From assembly GCA_018814025.1 (NCBI GenBank), contig JAHJAM010000010.1, forward strand, positions 1 to 44,645: a DNA stretch of 44,645 nt, given 5' to 3'. This DNA is from Patescibacteria group bacterium (GTDB lineage Bacteria > Patescibacteriota > Patescibacteriia > UBA9934 > GWF2-40-263). The translations under genes were made by a program, and so were the position numbers. Shown here piece after piece: positions 20,587-29,656 of this stretch (position 1 is the first letter of the stretch; the number at the start of each line of letters is the position of its first letter). A model generated the notes under the pieces. It was not told the DNA's origin, ran no database searches, and saw only the letters and a program-made list of their open reading frames with translations.

Positions 20587-22407
20587 TTACTCTTCTTTTT
20601 TGAAGATCGCTTCGAATTCGTCTTTTTCAATCGTTTCCTTCTCCAGCAGAATCTTGACGATCTTTTCCATGTAAGGTTTTTCTCGATTGATGATCTCGCG
20701 CGCTGTTTCCAAGCCGTCATTGATCAAACGGCTAACTTCTTCATCGATGTTTTGCGCGGTTTTGTCCGAGTAGTTTTTCTTCTCATGAAAATCACGACCC
20801 AAGAAAACCATTTCTTCGCTTTCACCGAAGACTTGCGGACCCAATTTTTCACTCATGCCGAAGCGGGTAACCAAATCGCGGGCCAGGCGCGTACATTTCT
20901 TTAAGTCATCCGAAGCGCCGGTTGTGACATCGCCGAAAATTTCTTTTTCCGTCACGAAGCCGCCCAGCATGACTGCGATATCGTCGATAAATTCCGCTCG
21001 CTTGTGCATGCGTCGGTCTTGGATCGGCAATTTCAGCGTATAGCCGCCGGCTGAACCGCGGCTAATCACGGAAATTTTGTGCACCGGATCCGCGTTGGGC
21101 AGCATGTGCGCCACCAAAGCGTGTCCGGCTTCGTGATAGGCCGTGACTTTTTTCTCTTCCGGCGACAAGACATAACTTTTGCGTTCCGGTCCCAACAGAA
21201 CTTTTTCAATCGATTCTAAAATGTGCTTGGCCGAAATTTCTTTTTTGTTTTCTCGAGCCGCAAAAATCGCGGCCTCGTTTAATAAGTTCATCAAGTCCGC
21301 TCCGGAAAAGCCCGGGGTGCGTTCAGCGACTCGGTGCAAGTCAACATCTTTTTCCAAGGGCTTGTTGTTGGCGTGGACCTTTAAGATCGCCTCACGTTCT
21401 TTAATGTCCGGCAGGTCAATAATCACTCGGCGGTCAAAACGCCCGGGCCGCAACAAAGCGGGATCCAGCACATCCGGCCGGTTGGTGGCCGCAATCACGA
21501 TCACGCCTATATTCGGATCAAAGCCGTCCATCTCCACGAGAATTTGGTTCAAGGTTTGCTCGCGTTCGTCGTGGCTGCCGCCCAAACCCGCGCCGCGCTG
21601 GCGCCCCACCGCGTCAATTTCATCAATGAAGATAATACACGGTGCTGTCTTTTTCGCCTTGCTGAATAAATCGCGTACTCGGGAAGCGCCCACGCCCACG
21701 AACATTTCCACAAACTCCGAACCGCTGATATGGAAAAACGGCACTTCGGCCTCGCCGGCCACGGCTCGTGCCATCAAAGTTTTGCCCGTGCCGGGTCGGC
21801 CCATCAGCAAAACGCCTTTGGGCAGTTTGGCGCCCAAGTCCACGAATTTTTTCGGGTTCTTCAAAAACTCCACGACTTCTTGTAGTTCTTCTTTGGCCTC
21901 ATGCGCTCCGGCCACATCTTTGAAAGTCAGTTTTTGCTTGCCTTTGTCCGAAGCTTCGCGCACATTGGATTGGCCAAAGGACATTGCCTTATTGTTGGCG
22001 CCTTGCATTTGCCGAATCATAAACCAGAAAATCAAAATCAGTAAAAACAAGGGCAGTAGGGAAGGCAAGATGATTCCAAAAATATAGTCGCGGGCTCCTT
22101 TGTCCGTAATTTGAATGTTGGCAGCCTTCAGCTGTTCCACGCTCACGCCGTAATTGGTCAGCAGATCAGTCAAAGGCTCATCCGCTTCTTTGCGGGTGAT
22201 GGCCAGGCTGTCATCTTGCATGGTCACTTCGATGTCGTCATCGGAGACGGCCACGGCTTTGACTTCATTGTTTTGGATGCGTTCAACCAATGCACCAATG
22301 CTGATTTCTTCAGGCTTTTCGTCTTTTAACGAATAGCTGGAAAAGATTGCGCCGATCACCACGATCGCCACAATGAAGATAATAATATTTTTTGATAATG
22401 GCTTCAT
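20587..22407 (-). CDS. ftsH: ATP-dependent zinc metalloprotease FtsH
   Basis: Membrane-bound AAA+ protease for membrane and regulatory proteins. 606 residues: membrane helix 1 (about 8-26), a short extracytoplasmic FtsH domain, helix 2 (about 112-132), Walker A GRPGTGKT, Walker [15 protein letters not shown], the second region of homology ([22 protein letters not shown]), zinc site HEAGH and the third ligand in [10 protein letters not shown]. Walker A has GRPG rather than the commoner GPPG, which is tolerated in the family. No clear SD (only GAGAG) precedes the ATG. It lies downstream of the S1-domain gene, separated by a terminator. Confidence 0.98.
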   Translation of the reverse strand: MKPLSKNIIIFIVAIVVIGAIFSSYSLKDEKPEEISIGALVERIQNNEVKAVAVSDDDIEVTMQDDSLAITRKEADEPLTDLLTNYGVSVEQLKAANIQITDKGARDYIFGIILPSLLPLFLLILIFWFMIRQMQGANNKAMSFGQSNVREASDKGKQKLTFKDVAGAHEAKEELQEVVEFLKNPKKFVDLGAKLPKGVLLMGRPGTGKTLMARAVAGEAEVPFFHISGSEFVEMFVGVGASRVRDLFSKAKKTAPCIIFIDEIDAVGRQRGAGLGGSHDEREQTLNQILVEMDGFDPNIGVIVIAATNRPDVLDPALLRPGRFDRRVIIDLPDIKEREAILKVHANNKPLEKDVDLHRVAERTPGFSGADLMNLLNEAAIFAARENKKEISAKHILESIEKVLLGPERKSYVLSPEEKKVTAYHEAGHALVAHMLPNADPVHKISVISRGSAGGYTLKLPIQDRRMHKRAEFIDDIAVMLGGFVTEKEIFGDVTTGASDDLKKCTRLARDLVTRFGMSEKLGPQVFGESEEMVFLGRDFHEKKNYSDKTAQNIDEEVSRLINDGLETAREIINREKPYMEKIVKILLEKETIEKDEFEAIFKKEE

Positions 22408-22445
22408 AGTTAAAAGTCTCTCGGGTTTATTGATTTCGAATTTTT

Positions 22446-22478
22446 AAAAGGGGCGGGGGTTTGCCTCCGCCCCTTTTT
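22446..22478. terminator. Terminator between the S1-domain gene and ftsH
   Basis: AAAAGGGGCGG and CCGCCCCTTTT stems; A and T runs on both sides make it usable in both directions. Confidence 0.8.
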
Positions 22479-22480
22479 CC

Positions 22481-23707
22481 TTATTCAGTTTCCGGCTCGT
22501 TTTCCGTCTTCATTTCTGGCACTTCATCCGTCTTTGCGGTTTCTGGGGTTACTTCCGCGGCCTCAACCTTTTCGGCCGCTTCAGATTTTACTTTATTTTC
22601 ATCACCCGGTTTCCAATCTTTAATCGCTTTTAAAGAAAGTCCCAGGCGGTGTTCGTTCGGTTCAATGGACACGATGCGGAATTCCAGCACCTCGCCGGGT
22701 TTGCCGATTTCTTTGACGTCCGCCACCGGCTTGTCTGAAAGTTCGGAAACGTGGGCCAGGCCGTGGATTTCCGGATCCAGCTCCACGAAAAAGCCGAACG
22801 GATTAACCTTTAAGACCGTGCCTTTGACTAAATCCCCAACTTTGTAACGAGTCTCGATGTTGGTCCATGGATCCGCCACCAAATCTTTCATTGACAAGAA
22901 AATTTTACTGCCTTCAATGCCGATGATTTTCGCTTTGACGGTTTGTCCCAGCTTAAGTAAATCGCGCGGATGATCAATTCGTTGCCAGGCAATTTCGCTG
23001 ATATGCACCAAACCTTCCAATGAATCGAATTTCACGAATGCGCCGAAGTCGGCCACGGCCGTGACCTCGCCTTCAATAATGTCGCCCACTTGAAATTTGG
23101 CGATCACATTCTTTTGCTCGTCTTCCCAAACCGCCTTTTCTGAGACGATTAATTTCTCATCGCCTTCTTCCGCATCCAAAACGCGAACCTTGAAGTCATC
23201 TCCGACATAGCTCTTTAATCGGTCCAAGATTTTATTCTTGTCCCCGCCTGAGACGCGCGGATAGTGTTCGGGTGATAATTGAGAAACTGGCAAAAAGCCG
23301 GTCACGTGGTGTAAACGCACGATCAAACCGCCTTTGTTGGCTTCTAAAATTCGGACATCGATCACTTCTCCGGAAGTGAATAACTTGCGCAATTCTTCCC
23401 AGGCCTTTTTCTGGCCGGCAAAACGGAACGACAATTCCATCTCCCCGTTTTCATTTTCCATGTCGATCACGGTCGCTTCCACTTCTTCGCCTGATTTCAG
23501 GTGAGCGTATTCGACTGATTCCGCGAACATTTCTCGTCCGCGCACCACCCCGGTCGAATAACCGGCGATGTCGATTCTGACTTCCCGGCGGCTGGCCGAA
23601 ATTACTTTTCCCGAAACCACATCACCTTCTTTCGGGATGTTTAAGAATTCCCCCTGATCTAATAACTTCTGCATTTCCGGCGCTTGAGCTTCGATAATTT
23701 TTCCCAT
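22481..23707 (-). CDS. rpsA: S1 RNA-binding domain protein (ribosomal protein S1-like)
   Basis: About 408 residues with four S1 (OB-fold) repeats. The first two are more divergent (GDVVSGKVISASRREVRID; GEVIDVRILEANKGGLIVR). The last two are canonical (GDIIEGEVTAVADFGAFVKF and GDLVKGTVLKVNPFGFFVEL, each followed by a GLVHISE or GLAHVSE motif). A Glu/Ala-rich tail of about 45 residues follows. It fits the short S1 proteins of bacteria outside Proteobacteria, which help mRNA binding by the ribosome, and this may matter in a genome where many genes lack an SD. ATG 23707 is chosen for the family start; a 27-residue upstream extension would be leader sequence. Confidence 0.88.
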   Translation of the reverse strand: MGKIIEAQAPEMQKLLDQGEFLNIPKEGDVVSGKVISASRREVRIDIAGYSTGVVRGREMFAESVEYAHLKSGEEVEATVIDMENENGEMELSFRFAGQKKAWEELRKLFTSGEVIDVRILEANKGGLIVRLHHVTGFLPVSQLSPEHYPRVSGGDKNKILDRLKSYVGDDFKVRVLDAEEGDEKLIVSEKAVWEDEQKNVIAKFQVGDIIEGEVTAVADFGAFVKFDSLEGLVHISEIAWQRIDHPRDLLKLGQTVKAKIIGIEGSKIFLSMKDLVADPWTNIETRYKVGDLVKGTVLKVNPFGFFVELDPEIHGLAHVSELSDKPVADVKEIGKPGEVLEFRIVSIEPNEHRLGLSLKAIKDWKPGDENKVKSEAAEKVEAAEVTPETAKTDEVPEMKTENEPETE

Positions 23708-23784
23708 AAAAGAAAATATTCCGCCAGGCGGCTCGCGAAATCTCGCCAACGGCCCAACGGGGCTAAAATTTATTAAGTGCTGCA

Positions 23785-23813
23785 ATCTTAGCGGAAAAGG
23801 GGATTTCTGGCAA
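23785..23813 (-). promoter_or_regulatory. Promoter of the S1-domain gene
   Basis: Minus strand TTGCCA (23813-23808), 17 nt, TAAGAT (23790-23785). The leader of about 70 nt contains small GC hairpins such as CCGCC-TGG-CGG-type pairs. Confidence 0.6.
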
Positions 23814-23884
23814 GTGATTGGGTCTCCGGGGCGAAAAGTGCTAAAGTAGACTTACTCCTGACAATTATTTTACCAACCATTCAT

Positions 23885-24373
23885 ATGTCACACCCTCACG
23901 AAGCCTTATTAAAGGAGTACCAAGTTGCAATTGATCATCTCGCCCCGACTGTGCCCGTCGAAGTTAAGTCCCAGGCCCAGCAGATCCATGACCAATTGTT
24001 GGCTAATGAAACCGTTCCCAAGGAGGAGATCATCGCGGCCATGGCCCAAACCGGCTTAGCCGAATATCCGCATCGCCATGCTTATGAAGAACTTAATAAG
24101 GTAGGGGAAACCCTCGATGCTTCATCGCTCGATGCTTCATCGGTTGAGTATCAAGCCGCGCTGGCCAATTGGCAAAAGCAAGCCGAACAAATTACCCAAC
24201 AAATCGACCAGCTCGAAGTCCTAAAAGACCAAGATCCCAAGTGGCAGGCGGAAATCGCGGACAAAGTTCGAGTTTTCCGGGAAGGCTTTCTCATCACCGA
24301 ACGCGACCCGGATCTGGCAGAAGTGAAAAAAGAAATCGAGTCTTGGCAAGGCACGCTGGGGCTCATCGAATAG
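23885..24373 (+). CDS. Hypothetical protein, mostly helical
   Basis: 162 residues, no family recognised. The composition (Gln, Glu, Lys, Ala) and spacing of Leu/Ile predict long helices or a coiled coil between about residues 85 and 160. There is no membrane helix or signal peptide. In the middle (about residues 76-87) a 15-bp tandem duplication, CTCGATGCTTCATCG twice (24112-24141), encodes LDASS-LDASS. No SD. A perfect terminator follows, so the gene is monocistronic. Confidence 0.65.
   Translation: MSHPHEALLKEYQVAIDHLAPTVPVEVKSQAQQIHDQLLANETVPKEEIIAAMAQTGLAEYPHRHAYEELNKVGETLDASSLDASSVEYQAALANWQKQAEQITQQIDQLEVLKDQDPKWQAEIADKVRVFREGFLITERDPDLAEVKKEIESWQGTLGLIE
24112..24141 (+). repeat. 15-bp tandem duplication inside the 23885 gene
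   Basis: Two adjacent copies of CTCGATGCTTCATCG, in frame, adding five residues. Confidence 0.8.
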
Positions 24374-24378
24374 CCAGG

Positions 24379-24405
24379 AAAAACCGCGAAATTTTCGCGG
24401 TTTTT
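24379..24405 (+). terminator. Terminator of the 23885 gene
   Basis: AAAAACCGCGAAA and TTTTCGCGGTTTTT form a long stem with a T run; symmetrical, so active in both directions. Confidence 0.88.
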
Positions 24406-24420
24406 ACTCACAGCAAACCC

Positions 24421-24449
24421 TTGTTTAATCAAGCCATAATTGTTACAAT
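24421..24449 (+). promoter_or_regulatory. Promoter of the MBL-fold to gyrA operon
   Basis: TTGTTT (24421-24426), 17 nt, TACAAT (24444-24449) preceded by TGT (extended -10). Predicted leader of about 55 nt without SD. Confidence 0.6.
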
Positions 24450-24508
24450 AGTGGCAGCAAAAAGCGGGGGAAATCCCGTAATTTATCATTTCAATTTGCC
24501 ATCATTCT

Positions 24509-25156
24509 ATGACTATCTCTTGGCTCGGACTCTCTTGTTTCGAAATCACCACCAAAACCTCAGCCGGCGAAGCCAAAATCGTGATTGATCCTTACGATAA
24601 CGCCACCGGGCTGCGCTTTCCGCGCACGCTTGAGGCTGATGCCCTGCTTTCCAGTCACAACGATTCGGACGCCAATAATTTTTCCGCGGTCAGCGGCCAG
24701 CCTTTTATCATCAAATCTCCGGGCGAGTACGAAGTTAAAGACGTTTTCTTTTTCGCCCTGTCCGCCCCGGCCAAAGTCGGCGAAGATCAAACCTCGCCCA
24801 ACCTTATTTTCCGTTTAGAAGCCGAACAAATGAATTTGGCTCATTTGGGTGCGCTCAACCGGGAGCTGACTGATCAGGAAACAGAACAAATGCAGAATGT
24901 TGATATTTTAATGATTCCGGTCGGCGGCCATCGAGTCATGTCCGCCAAAACCGCGGCCTCGGTCGTGGCTCAAATCGAACCGCGCATCATCATTCCCATG
25001 ACTTACGACCTGCCCAATCTCAAAGAAAAACTCGAAGCCGTGGATGATTTTAACAAAGAGCTCCGAGTTTTCCGTCGCGAAAGTTCCAATAAATACAAGG
25101 TGACTCGCAAAGATTTGCCCGAAGAAGAAACCATTATTATGATTTTGGAAAGATGA
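24509..25156 (+). CDS. UlaG-like metallo-beta-lactamase-fold protein with degenerate metal site
   Basis: 215 residues with the short MBL fold common in CPR: ISWLGLSCFEI at the start, IVIDPYD, then SSHNDSDANN where active relatives have a HxHxDH motif, IIKSPGEYEVKDV, PVGGHRVMSAKTAASVVAQIEPRIIIPM, and TYD where relatives have HY. At least three histidine ligands are replaced, so hydrolase activity is doubtful and a binding role is more likely. It is the first gene of an operon with a small membrane protein (2-nt gap) and gyrA (10-nt gap). No SD. Confidence 0.75.
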   Translation: MTISWLGLSCFEITTKTSAGEAKIVIDPYDNATGLRFPRTLEADALLSSHNDSDANNFSAVSGQPFIIKSPGEYEVKDVFFFALSAPAKVGEDQTSPNLIFRLEAEQMNLAHLGALNRELTDQETEQMQNVDILMIPVGGHRVMSAKTAASVVAQIEPRIIIPMTYDLPNLKEKLEAVDDFNKELRVFRRESSNKYKVTRKDLPEEETIIMILER

Positions 25157-25157
25157 T

Positions 25158-25535
25158 ATGGAAGAGGAAGCTATCTACATCAAACGGCCCAGCCGTCAAA
25201 GACATTTAGCTTTCGGTTTCCTGACTCTTACCAGTTTGGCGATTGTGGGCGGCGTTTGGTTCTATCTGATGAAGAATGTTATCGTCGATGCGGCCAGCGA
25301 TGCCCGAACCCAGGCTCAAGAATATACTCAAGTGATGGAAGAGTACCGTCAACAGCAAGAATTCACTGAAGATTTGTCCGGGATTTTTCAAGAGCTGGAT
25401 CAAATCATCAAGCCTTTAGCCGAAACCGTTTCCATTCAGCCCAATCCGGCTCTGCTGGAAGCCGCCACCGGTGTAATCAAAGAACAAGTCATTTCTGGTT
25501 CTGGTCAAAGCGCTACTTCAGACCTGTCACCGTAA
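25158..25535 (+). CDS. Small single-pass membrane protein
   Basis: 125 residues: a charged cytoplasmic start, one membrane helix (HLAFGFLTLTSLAIVGGVWFYLM, about 16-38), then a helical Gln/Glu-rich extracytoplasmic domain and a flexible Gly/Ser tail. No family recognised. It starts two bases after the MBL-fold stop and is followed by gyrA, so the three are cotranscribed. The context does not reveal a function. Confidence 0.65.
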   Translation: MEEEAIYIKRPSRQRHLAFGFLTLTSLAIVGGVWFYLMKNVIVDAASDARTQAQEYTQVMEEYRQQQEFTEDLSGIFQELDQIIKPLAETVSIQPNPALLEAATGVIKEQVISGSGQSATSDLSP

Positions 25536-25545
25536 ATAAAAAATT

Positions 25546-28044
25546 ATGCCTAAAAAGATACCGAAAAAAATAATCCCGGCCGCCAAGCCGGCTGAGTCCG
25601 CGGTCGTCGCTCGCATCGAACCCGCCAGCATTGTTGAAGAAATGGAAACTTCATATTTGGATTACGCCATGTCCGTCATTGTCGGCCGGGCCCTGCCCGA
25701 TGTTCGCGACGGACTCAAGCCCGTGCATCGCCGCATCCTTTATTCCATGTGGCAGACCGGCTTGCGCTCCGGCGCCAAATTCCGCAAGTGTGCCACCGTG
25801 GTCGGAGACGTTTTGGGCAAATACCATCCGCACGGCGATTCCGCGGTTTACGATTCTTTGGTGCGCATGGCTCAAGATTTCACTTTCCGTTACCCGCTCA
25901 TTCGCGGCCAAGGAAACTTCGGTTCGCTCGACGGCGATCCGGCCGCTGCCTACCGTTACACCGAGGCCAAACTGGAGCAAGTTTCCGAAGAGCTTCTCAT
26001 CGACATTGAAAAAGACACGGTTGATTTTACTCCCAATTTTGACGGTACTCATAAAGAGCCGAAAGTTTTGCCGGCCAAGCTGCCTAACTTGCTGATCAAC
26101 GGTACGGTTGGCATCGCCGTGGGCATGGCCTCCAATATTCCGCCTCACAACTTAACCGAAATCTGCAACGGCGTCTTGCATCTGATTGACCATCCGGATG
26201 CCGGCATCGGCGATTTAACCGAGTATATCAAAGGTCCGGATTTTCCCACCGGCGCCATTGCCTATGATCTCAATGACATCAAACAAGCCTTGGCCACCGG
26301 CCGGGGCGGGGTAGTCGTGCGGGCCAAAACGGAAATCATCGAAGATGACAAAGGCGGTTTCGTCATCATCGTGAATGAAATTCCTTACTTGGTGAATAAA
26401 GCGAGCCTCTTGGAGCGCATTGCCCAGCATGTGCGCGATAAAAAAATTGAAGGAATTAGAGACTTGCGCGACGAATCAACCAAGGACGGCGTGCGCATTG
26501 TGATTGAACTTAAAAAAGATACTTATCCGAAAAAAGTTTTAAATCGTCTTTTCCAATTGACCCAGCTTCAGGAGACTTTTCATTACAACATGCTGGCTTT
26601 GGTTGACGGCCTTCAGCCTCGGGTTCTGAACGTGAAGATGATTCTGGAAGAGTACATCAAGCATCGGCAAGAAGTGGTACGCCGGCGCACGCAATTTGAT
26701 TTGGATCGAGCCAAAGAACGCGCCCACATTTTGGAAGGCTTGAGAATTGCCATGCTGCAAATTGATAAAATTATTGCGACCATTAAAAAATCCAAAGATA
26801 AGGATGAGGCCCGCGCCAACTTGATGAAAAAGTTCAAGTTGTCGGAAATTCAGTCTGTGGCCATTTTAGAAATGCGCTTGCAGCAGCTGGCCAACCTGGA
26901 ACGTTTGAAAGTGGAGCAGGAATATGACGAAAAGATAAAACTCATCAAAGCCTTGGAAGCCATTTTGAATTCCGCTAAAAAGATGATGGAAGTTATTAAG
27001 CAAGAGGTGACTGAATTGCGGGACAAGTACGGGCAAGCGCGCCGCACCGCCATCATTCCGCACGGCATTAAGGAATTCTCCGTGGAAGACGTCATCCCTG
27101 ACGATCCGACCATGGTCATGATCACCAAGGCCGGTTATATCAAACGCCTGCCCCCGGATACTTTTCGCCGTCAGGAGCGCGGCGGCAAAGGCGTCTCCGG
27201 CATCACCACCAAAGAAGAGGATGTCATTGAACAAGTCTTTTCCACCACCACGCACAAGGATTTGCTTTTCTTTACCACCCGCGGTCGCGTCTTTCAGCTT
27301 AAGGCTTACGATGTGCCTGAAGCTTCGCGCACGGCCAAAGGCCAGGCCTTGGTTAACTTTTTGCAGTTGGCGCCGGGGGAAACCGTTTCCGCCACCTTAT
27401 CCATGGACGATGTGGCTGATTACAAATATCTGACCATGGTCACGCGCCAAGGTACGATCAAGAAAACCGCTTTGGCAGATTTTGATAACGTCCGACGCTC
27501 CGGTTTGATCGCCATCAAAATTAAAGAAGGGGACACCCTGCTTTGGGTTAAGCCCAGCACCGGCCAAGACAATATTATGTTGGCCACCGCTGCCGGCCAA
27601 GCCATCCGCTTCAAAGAAGAGGGCGTGCGAGCCATGGGCCGAACCGCGGCCGGCGTGCGCGGTCTCAAGCTGAAAGGCGATGATCATGTGGTGGGCATGG
27701 AAGTCTTGGAGCAAGGCAGCCAGGTTAAAAAAAATCAATTCCATTTGCTGGTGGTCATGTGCAACGGTTATGGCAAACGGACCGATGTCATTGAGTATAA
27801 AATTCAGGGTCGGGGCGGTTCCGGCATCAAGACTGCCAATGTCACGACGAAAACCGGCGAAATTGTCAAAGCCACTATCGTTAATGCCAAAGATGAGCGC
27901 GACCTGTTCGTGGTTTCCGATCACGGCCAAGTCATTCGTTCCAGTCTTGATTCGATTCCGTTGCTGGGCCGAGCCACCCAAGGGGTCAAGATCATGCGCT
28001 TTAAAAAACCGGATGACACTGTCGCAACTTCCGCTATCCTCTAA
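25546..28044 (+). CDS. gyrA: DNA gyrase subunit A
   Basis: Breakage-reunion subunit that introduces negative supercoils together with GyrB. 832 residues: a Lys/Pro-rich N-terminal extension of about 25, the winged-helix region with [32 protein letters not shown] (quinolone region with the susceptible-type Ser and Asp), the catalytic Tyr in [11 protein letters not shown], the coiled-coil tower, and a six-bladed C-terminal propeller. The GyrA box is present as QERGGKG (canonical QRRGGKG), which favours gyrase over topoisomerase IV. No SD. gyrB is not in the window. Confidence 0.96.
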   Translation: MPKKIPKKIIPAAKPAESAVVARIEPASIVEEMETSYLDYAMSVIVGRALPDVRDGLKPVHRRILYSMWQTGLRSGAKFRKCATVVGDVLGKYHPHGDSAVYDSLVRMAQDFTFRYPLIRGQGNFGSLDGDPAAAYRYTEAKLEQVSEELLIDIEKDTVDFTPNFDGTHKEPKVLPAKLPNLLINGTVGIAVGMASNIPPHNLTEICNGVLHLIDHPDAGIGDLTEYIKGPDFPTGAIAYDLNDIKQALATGRGGVVVRAKTEIIEDDKGGFVIIVNEIPYLVNKASLLERIAQHVRDKKIEGIRDLRDESTKDGVRIVIELKKDTYPKKVLNRLFQLTQLQETFHYNMLALVDGLQPRVLNVKMILEEYIKHRQEVVRRRTQFDLDRAKERAHILEGLRIAMLQIDKIIATIKKSKDKDEARANLMKKFKLSEIQSVAILEMRLQQLANLERLKVEQEYDEKIKLIKALEAILNSAKKMMEVIKQEVTELRDKYGQARRTAIIPHGIKEFSVEDVIPDDPTMVMITKAGYIKRLPPDTFRRQERGGKGVSGITTKEEDVIEQVFSTTTHKDLLFFTTRGRVFQLKAYDVPEASRTAKGQALVNFLQLAPGETVSATLSMDDVADYKYLTMVTRQGTIKKTALADFDNVRRSGLIAIKIKEGDTLLWVKPSTGQDNIMLATAAGQAIRFKEEGVRAMGRTAAGVRGLKLKGDDHVVGMEVLEQGSQVKKNQFHLLVVMCNGYGKRTDVIEYKIQGRGGSGIKTANVTTKTGEIVKATIVNAKDERDLFVVSDHGQVIRSSLDSIPLLGRATQGVKIMRFKKPDDTVATSAIL

Positions 28045-28047
28045 ACC

Positions 28048-28074
28048 AAACCCCGGCCGATGGCCGGGGTTTTG
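28048..28074 (+). terminator. gyrA terminator
   Basis: AACCCCGGCC, loop GAT, GGCCGGGGTT, then T. Confidence 0.88.
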
Positions 28075-28089
28075 AATCAGGGTCCAGGC

Positions 28090-28118
28090 TTGACAGAAAA
28101 GCCGTTTTCACCTACATT
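28090..28118 (+). promoter_or_regulatory. Promoter of the APH-family gene
   Basis: TTGACA (28090-28095), 17 nt, TACATT (28113-28118). Predicted leader of about 20 nt, no SD. Confidence 0.7.
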
Positions 28119-28144
28119 ACTCGAACTATAAATGACAGACGCCT

Positions 28145-29161
28145 ATGTCTCCCGAACTCGATCTCGCCACGATTAATCAGCTTGTCGAGCACCTCAACGA
28201 CCTGTTTGAACTTGGGGCCGTTAAACAATTCAAACTTTTTGAGGGGGGTTATATGTGCCAAAATTACGATCTCGTCAGTGAACGAGGTCATTTTTTTCTC
28301 AAACAATATCGGCACCGCTTCAGCCATCGGGTGAGCGAGATGAAAAAAGCCGAACGCTTTTTTGCCGAGCGCGGCTTTCCGGTCATTCTGCCGATTAACG
28401 ACCGACACGGCCGCGATACTTTCTGGTTCCAGGGCAATTGGTACAGTTTGTTTCCCTTCATTGAAGCGCAAAGCCCCAAAGCTCATCAATTGACACCCGC
28501 CATATTTGAATCTTTAGCTGCCATGCTCGCTCAAATGCATCAGGTCGGTCTGGAGCTTGATTTCTCCGGCAGTTTCTATCAGCTGCATTTGTGGAATTCT
28601 GATGCCTTTGAACTCGAATACATTGAACTCGAGCAAACTCTATTGGCTCGGGAACAGTTAAACGATTTAGATCGAGAGATGCTGGCCAACCTCCGGCTCA
28701 AGCGGGACATCATCAGTCGGAACAAGCTCAAGCCTTCGGGCTTTCCCTTGTCCAACGATCGGCTTTTGCATGGCGATTTCATTTATCAGAATACTTTTGT
28801 TGATGAACAAGGAGCCATTTCCCATATTTACGATTTTGAAAAAGTTTGTTTGGGGCCGCGCGCTTATGATTTGGCTCGCGCCATCCTGATAAATTGTTTT
28901 GATGACGGCTGGACGGACAAAAACTTTCAGCAGGCCCGAATCTTCCTGAATGCTTATCGGCAAATTTATCCCATCGACCAGGAAGAGTTTTTATCTGGTC
29001 TGAAGATGTATTTGATTCACATCACGCACATGACCTGGATGGAAGCCAAATATATTCTCTTCGGTTCGCGTGATTATCTGCGGGTTTATCAGGCCAATAT
29101 GTCCAGAATTAAACATTTATCCGGTCATGAGTTGGATTTTGTACGCCAGATCTTCATTTAG
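28145..29161 (+). CDS. Aminoglycoside-phosphotransferase-fold kinase (CotS/HSK2-like)
   Basis: 338 residues with the APH/choline kinase fold. N-lobe: FEGGYMCQNYDLV and HFFLKQYRHR (ATP-binding Lys). C-lobe: catalytic LLHGDFIYQNTFV and the metal-binding IYDFEKVCLGPRAYDLARAI. Family members phosphorylate small hydroxyl compounds such as homoserine, choline, sugars or aminoglycosides. No feature here points to antibiotic resistance, and a metabolic or envelope substrate is more likely. The ATG at 28145 is chosen because an ATG at 28132 is out of frame. Single gene between the gyrA terminator and the rpmF promoter. Confidence 0.85.
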   Translation: MSPELDLATINQLVEHLNDLFELGAVKQFKLFEGGYMCQNYDLVSERGHFFLKQYRHRFSHRVSEMKKAERFFAERGFPVILPINDRHGRDTFWFQGNWYSLFPFIEAQSPKAHQLTPAIFESLAAMLAQMHQVGLELDFSGSFYQLHLWNSDAFELEYIELEQTLLAREQLNDLDREMLANLRLKRDIISRNKLKPSGFPLSNDRLLHGDFIYQNTFVDEQGAISHIYDFEKVCLGPRAYDLARAILINCFDDGWTDKNFQQARIFLNAYRQIYPIDQEEFLSGLKMYLIHITHMTWMEAKYILFGSRDYLRVYQANMSRIKHLSGHELDFVRQIFI

Positions 29162-29170
29162 GCCCCGATC

Positions 29171-29199
29171 TTGACGCCTAAGTTGCTTAATGTTAAACT
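29171..29199 (+). promoter_or_regulatory. rpmF promoter
   Basis: TTGACG (29171-29176), 17 nt, TAAACT (29194-29199). The leader of about 55 nt contains a GGAGGAT/ATCCTTCC hairpin (about 29216-29235). Confidence 0.65.
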
Positions 29200-29259
29200 T
29201 CGCCTACCGAAATTTGGAGGATGACAATCCTTCCTCTCTAATCTTTACCTTTTAATCCT

Positions 29260-29553
29260 ATGGGTCTTCCTGGACATCGACGTACCAGTTCGGATAAACG
29301 GCGACGCAGCGCTCACTTCGCTCTGAAGAAAGCGGTGCTCGGAGTTTGTGCCAAATGCCAAAAGCCAGTTCGCCCTCATCATGCCTGCGCCAATTGCGGC
29401 GAATATCGCGGTCGTCAAACTGTCGATACTGCCCGCGGCGTGGCTCGGACCCTCAAGCGCTCACAGCGCCGCCAGCCGGTCCCCAGCGAGGTTGAAGCCA
29501 AGGCCGCCAAAGCCGAACAAAAACAAACCAAAGAAAAAGCATCAAAGAGCTAG
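29260..29553 (+). CDS. rpmF: 50S ribosomal protein L32 with extended tail
   Basis: Large-subunit zinc-ribbon protein. Residues 1-57 match L32: basic N-terminus (MGLPGHRRTSSDKRRRSAHF), then the two CxxC knuckles CAKC and CANC. The usual length is about 60; here 40 additional residues form a Lys/Ala/Glu-rich tail. The ATG agrees with the family and has no SD. The stop codon lies inside the loop of the terminator hairpin that follows. Confidence 0.95.
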   Translation: MGLPGHRRTSSDKRRRSAHFALKKAVLGVCAKCQKPVRPHHACANCGEYRGRQTVDTARGVARTLKRSQRRQPVPSEVEAKAAKAEQKQTKEKASKS

Positions 29554-29571
29554 TCCATTGATGCTTTTTTT
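29534..29571 (+). terminator. rpmF terminator overlapping the stop codon
   Basis: AAAAAGCATCAA pairs with TTGATGCTTTTT; the TAG stop of rpmF lies in the loop, and seven T follow. Confidence 0.85.
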
Positions 29572-29573
29572 GC

Positions 29574-29656
29574 TATCATAATTTTACCAATGAAGCTCTT
29601 CTATTAATTAAGCTCTCAAGCATCGTCAGATTAAGCTCCTTAAAGCTCCTTGTCCT
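29574..29656 (+). promoter_or_regulatory. nusB leader with AAGCTC repeats
   Basis: TG-C-TATCAT (extended -10, 29571-29579) is followed by an ATG at 29590 that opens a five-codon frame (MKLFY, stop). The leader holds four AAGCTC words, the last two as AAGCTCCTTAAAGCTCCTTG. The same repeat words occur, inverted, in smc near 4920-4965. No SD at the nusB start. Confidence 0.4.

Noticed and set aside
24112-24141. CRISPR-like or regulatory tandem repeat
   Set aside because: Only two adjacent 15-bp units without spacers, in frame inside a gene. No CRISPR array was found anywhere in the window.
28145-29161. Aminoglycoside resistance gene
   Set aside because: The APH fold is shared by many metabolic kinases, and nothing in sequence or context points to antibiotic substrates.
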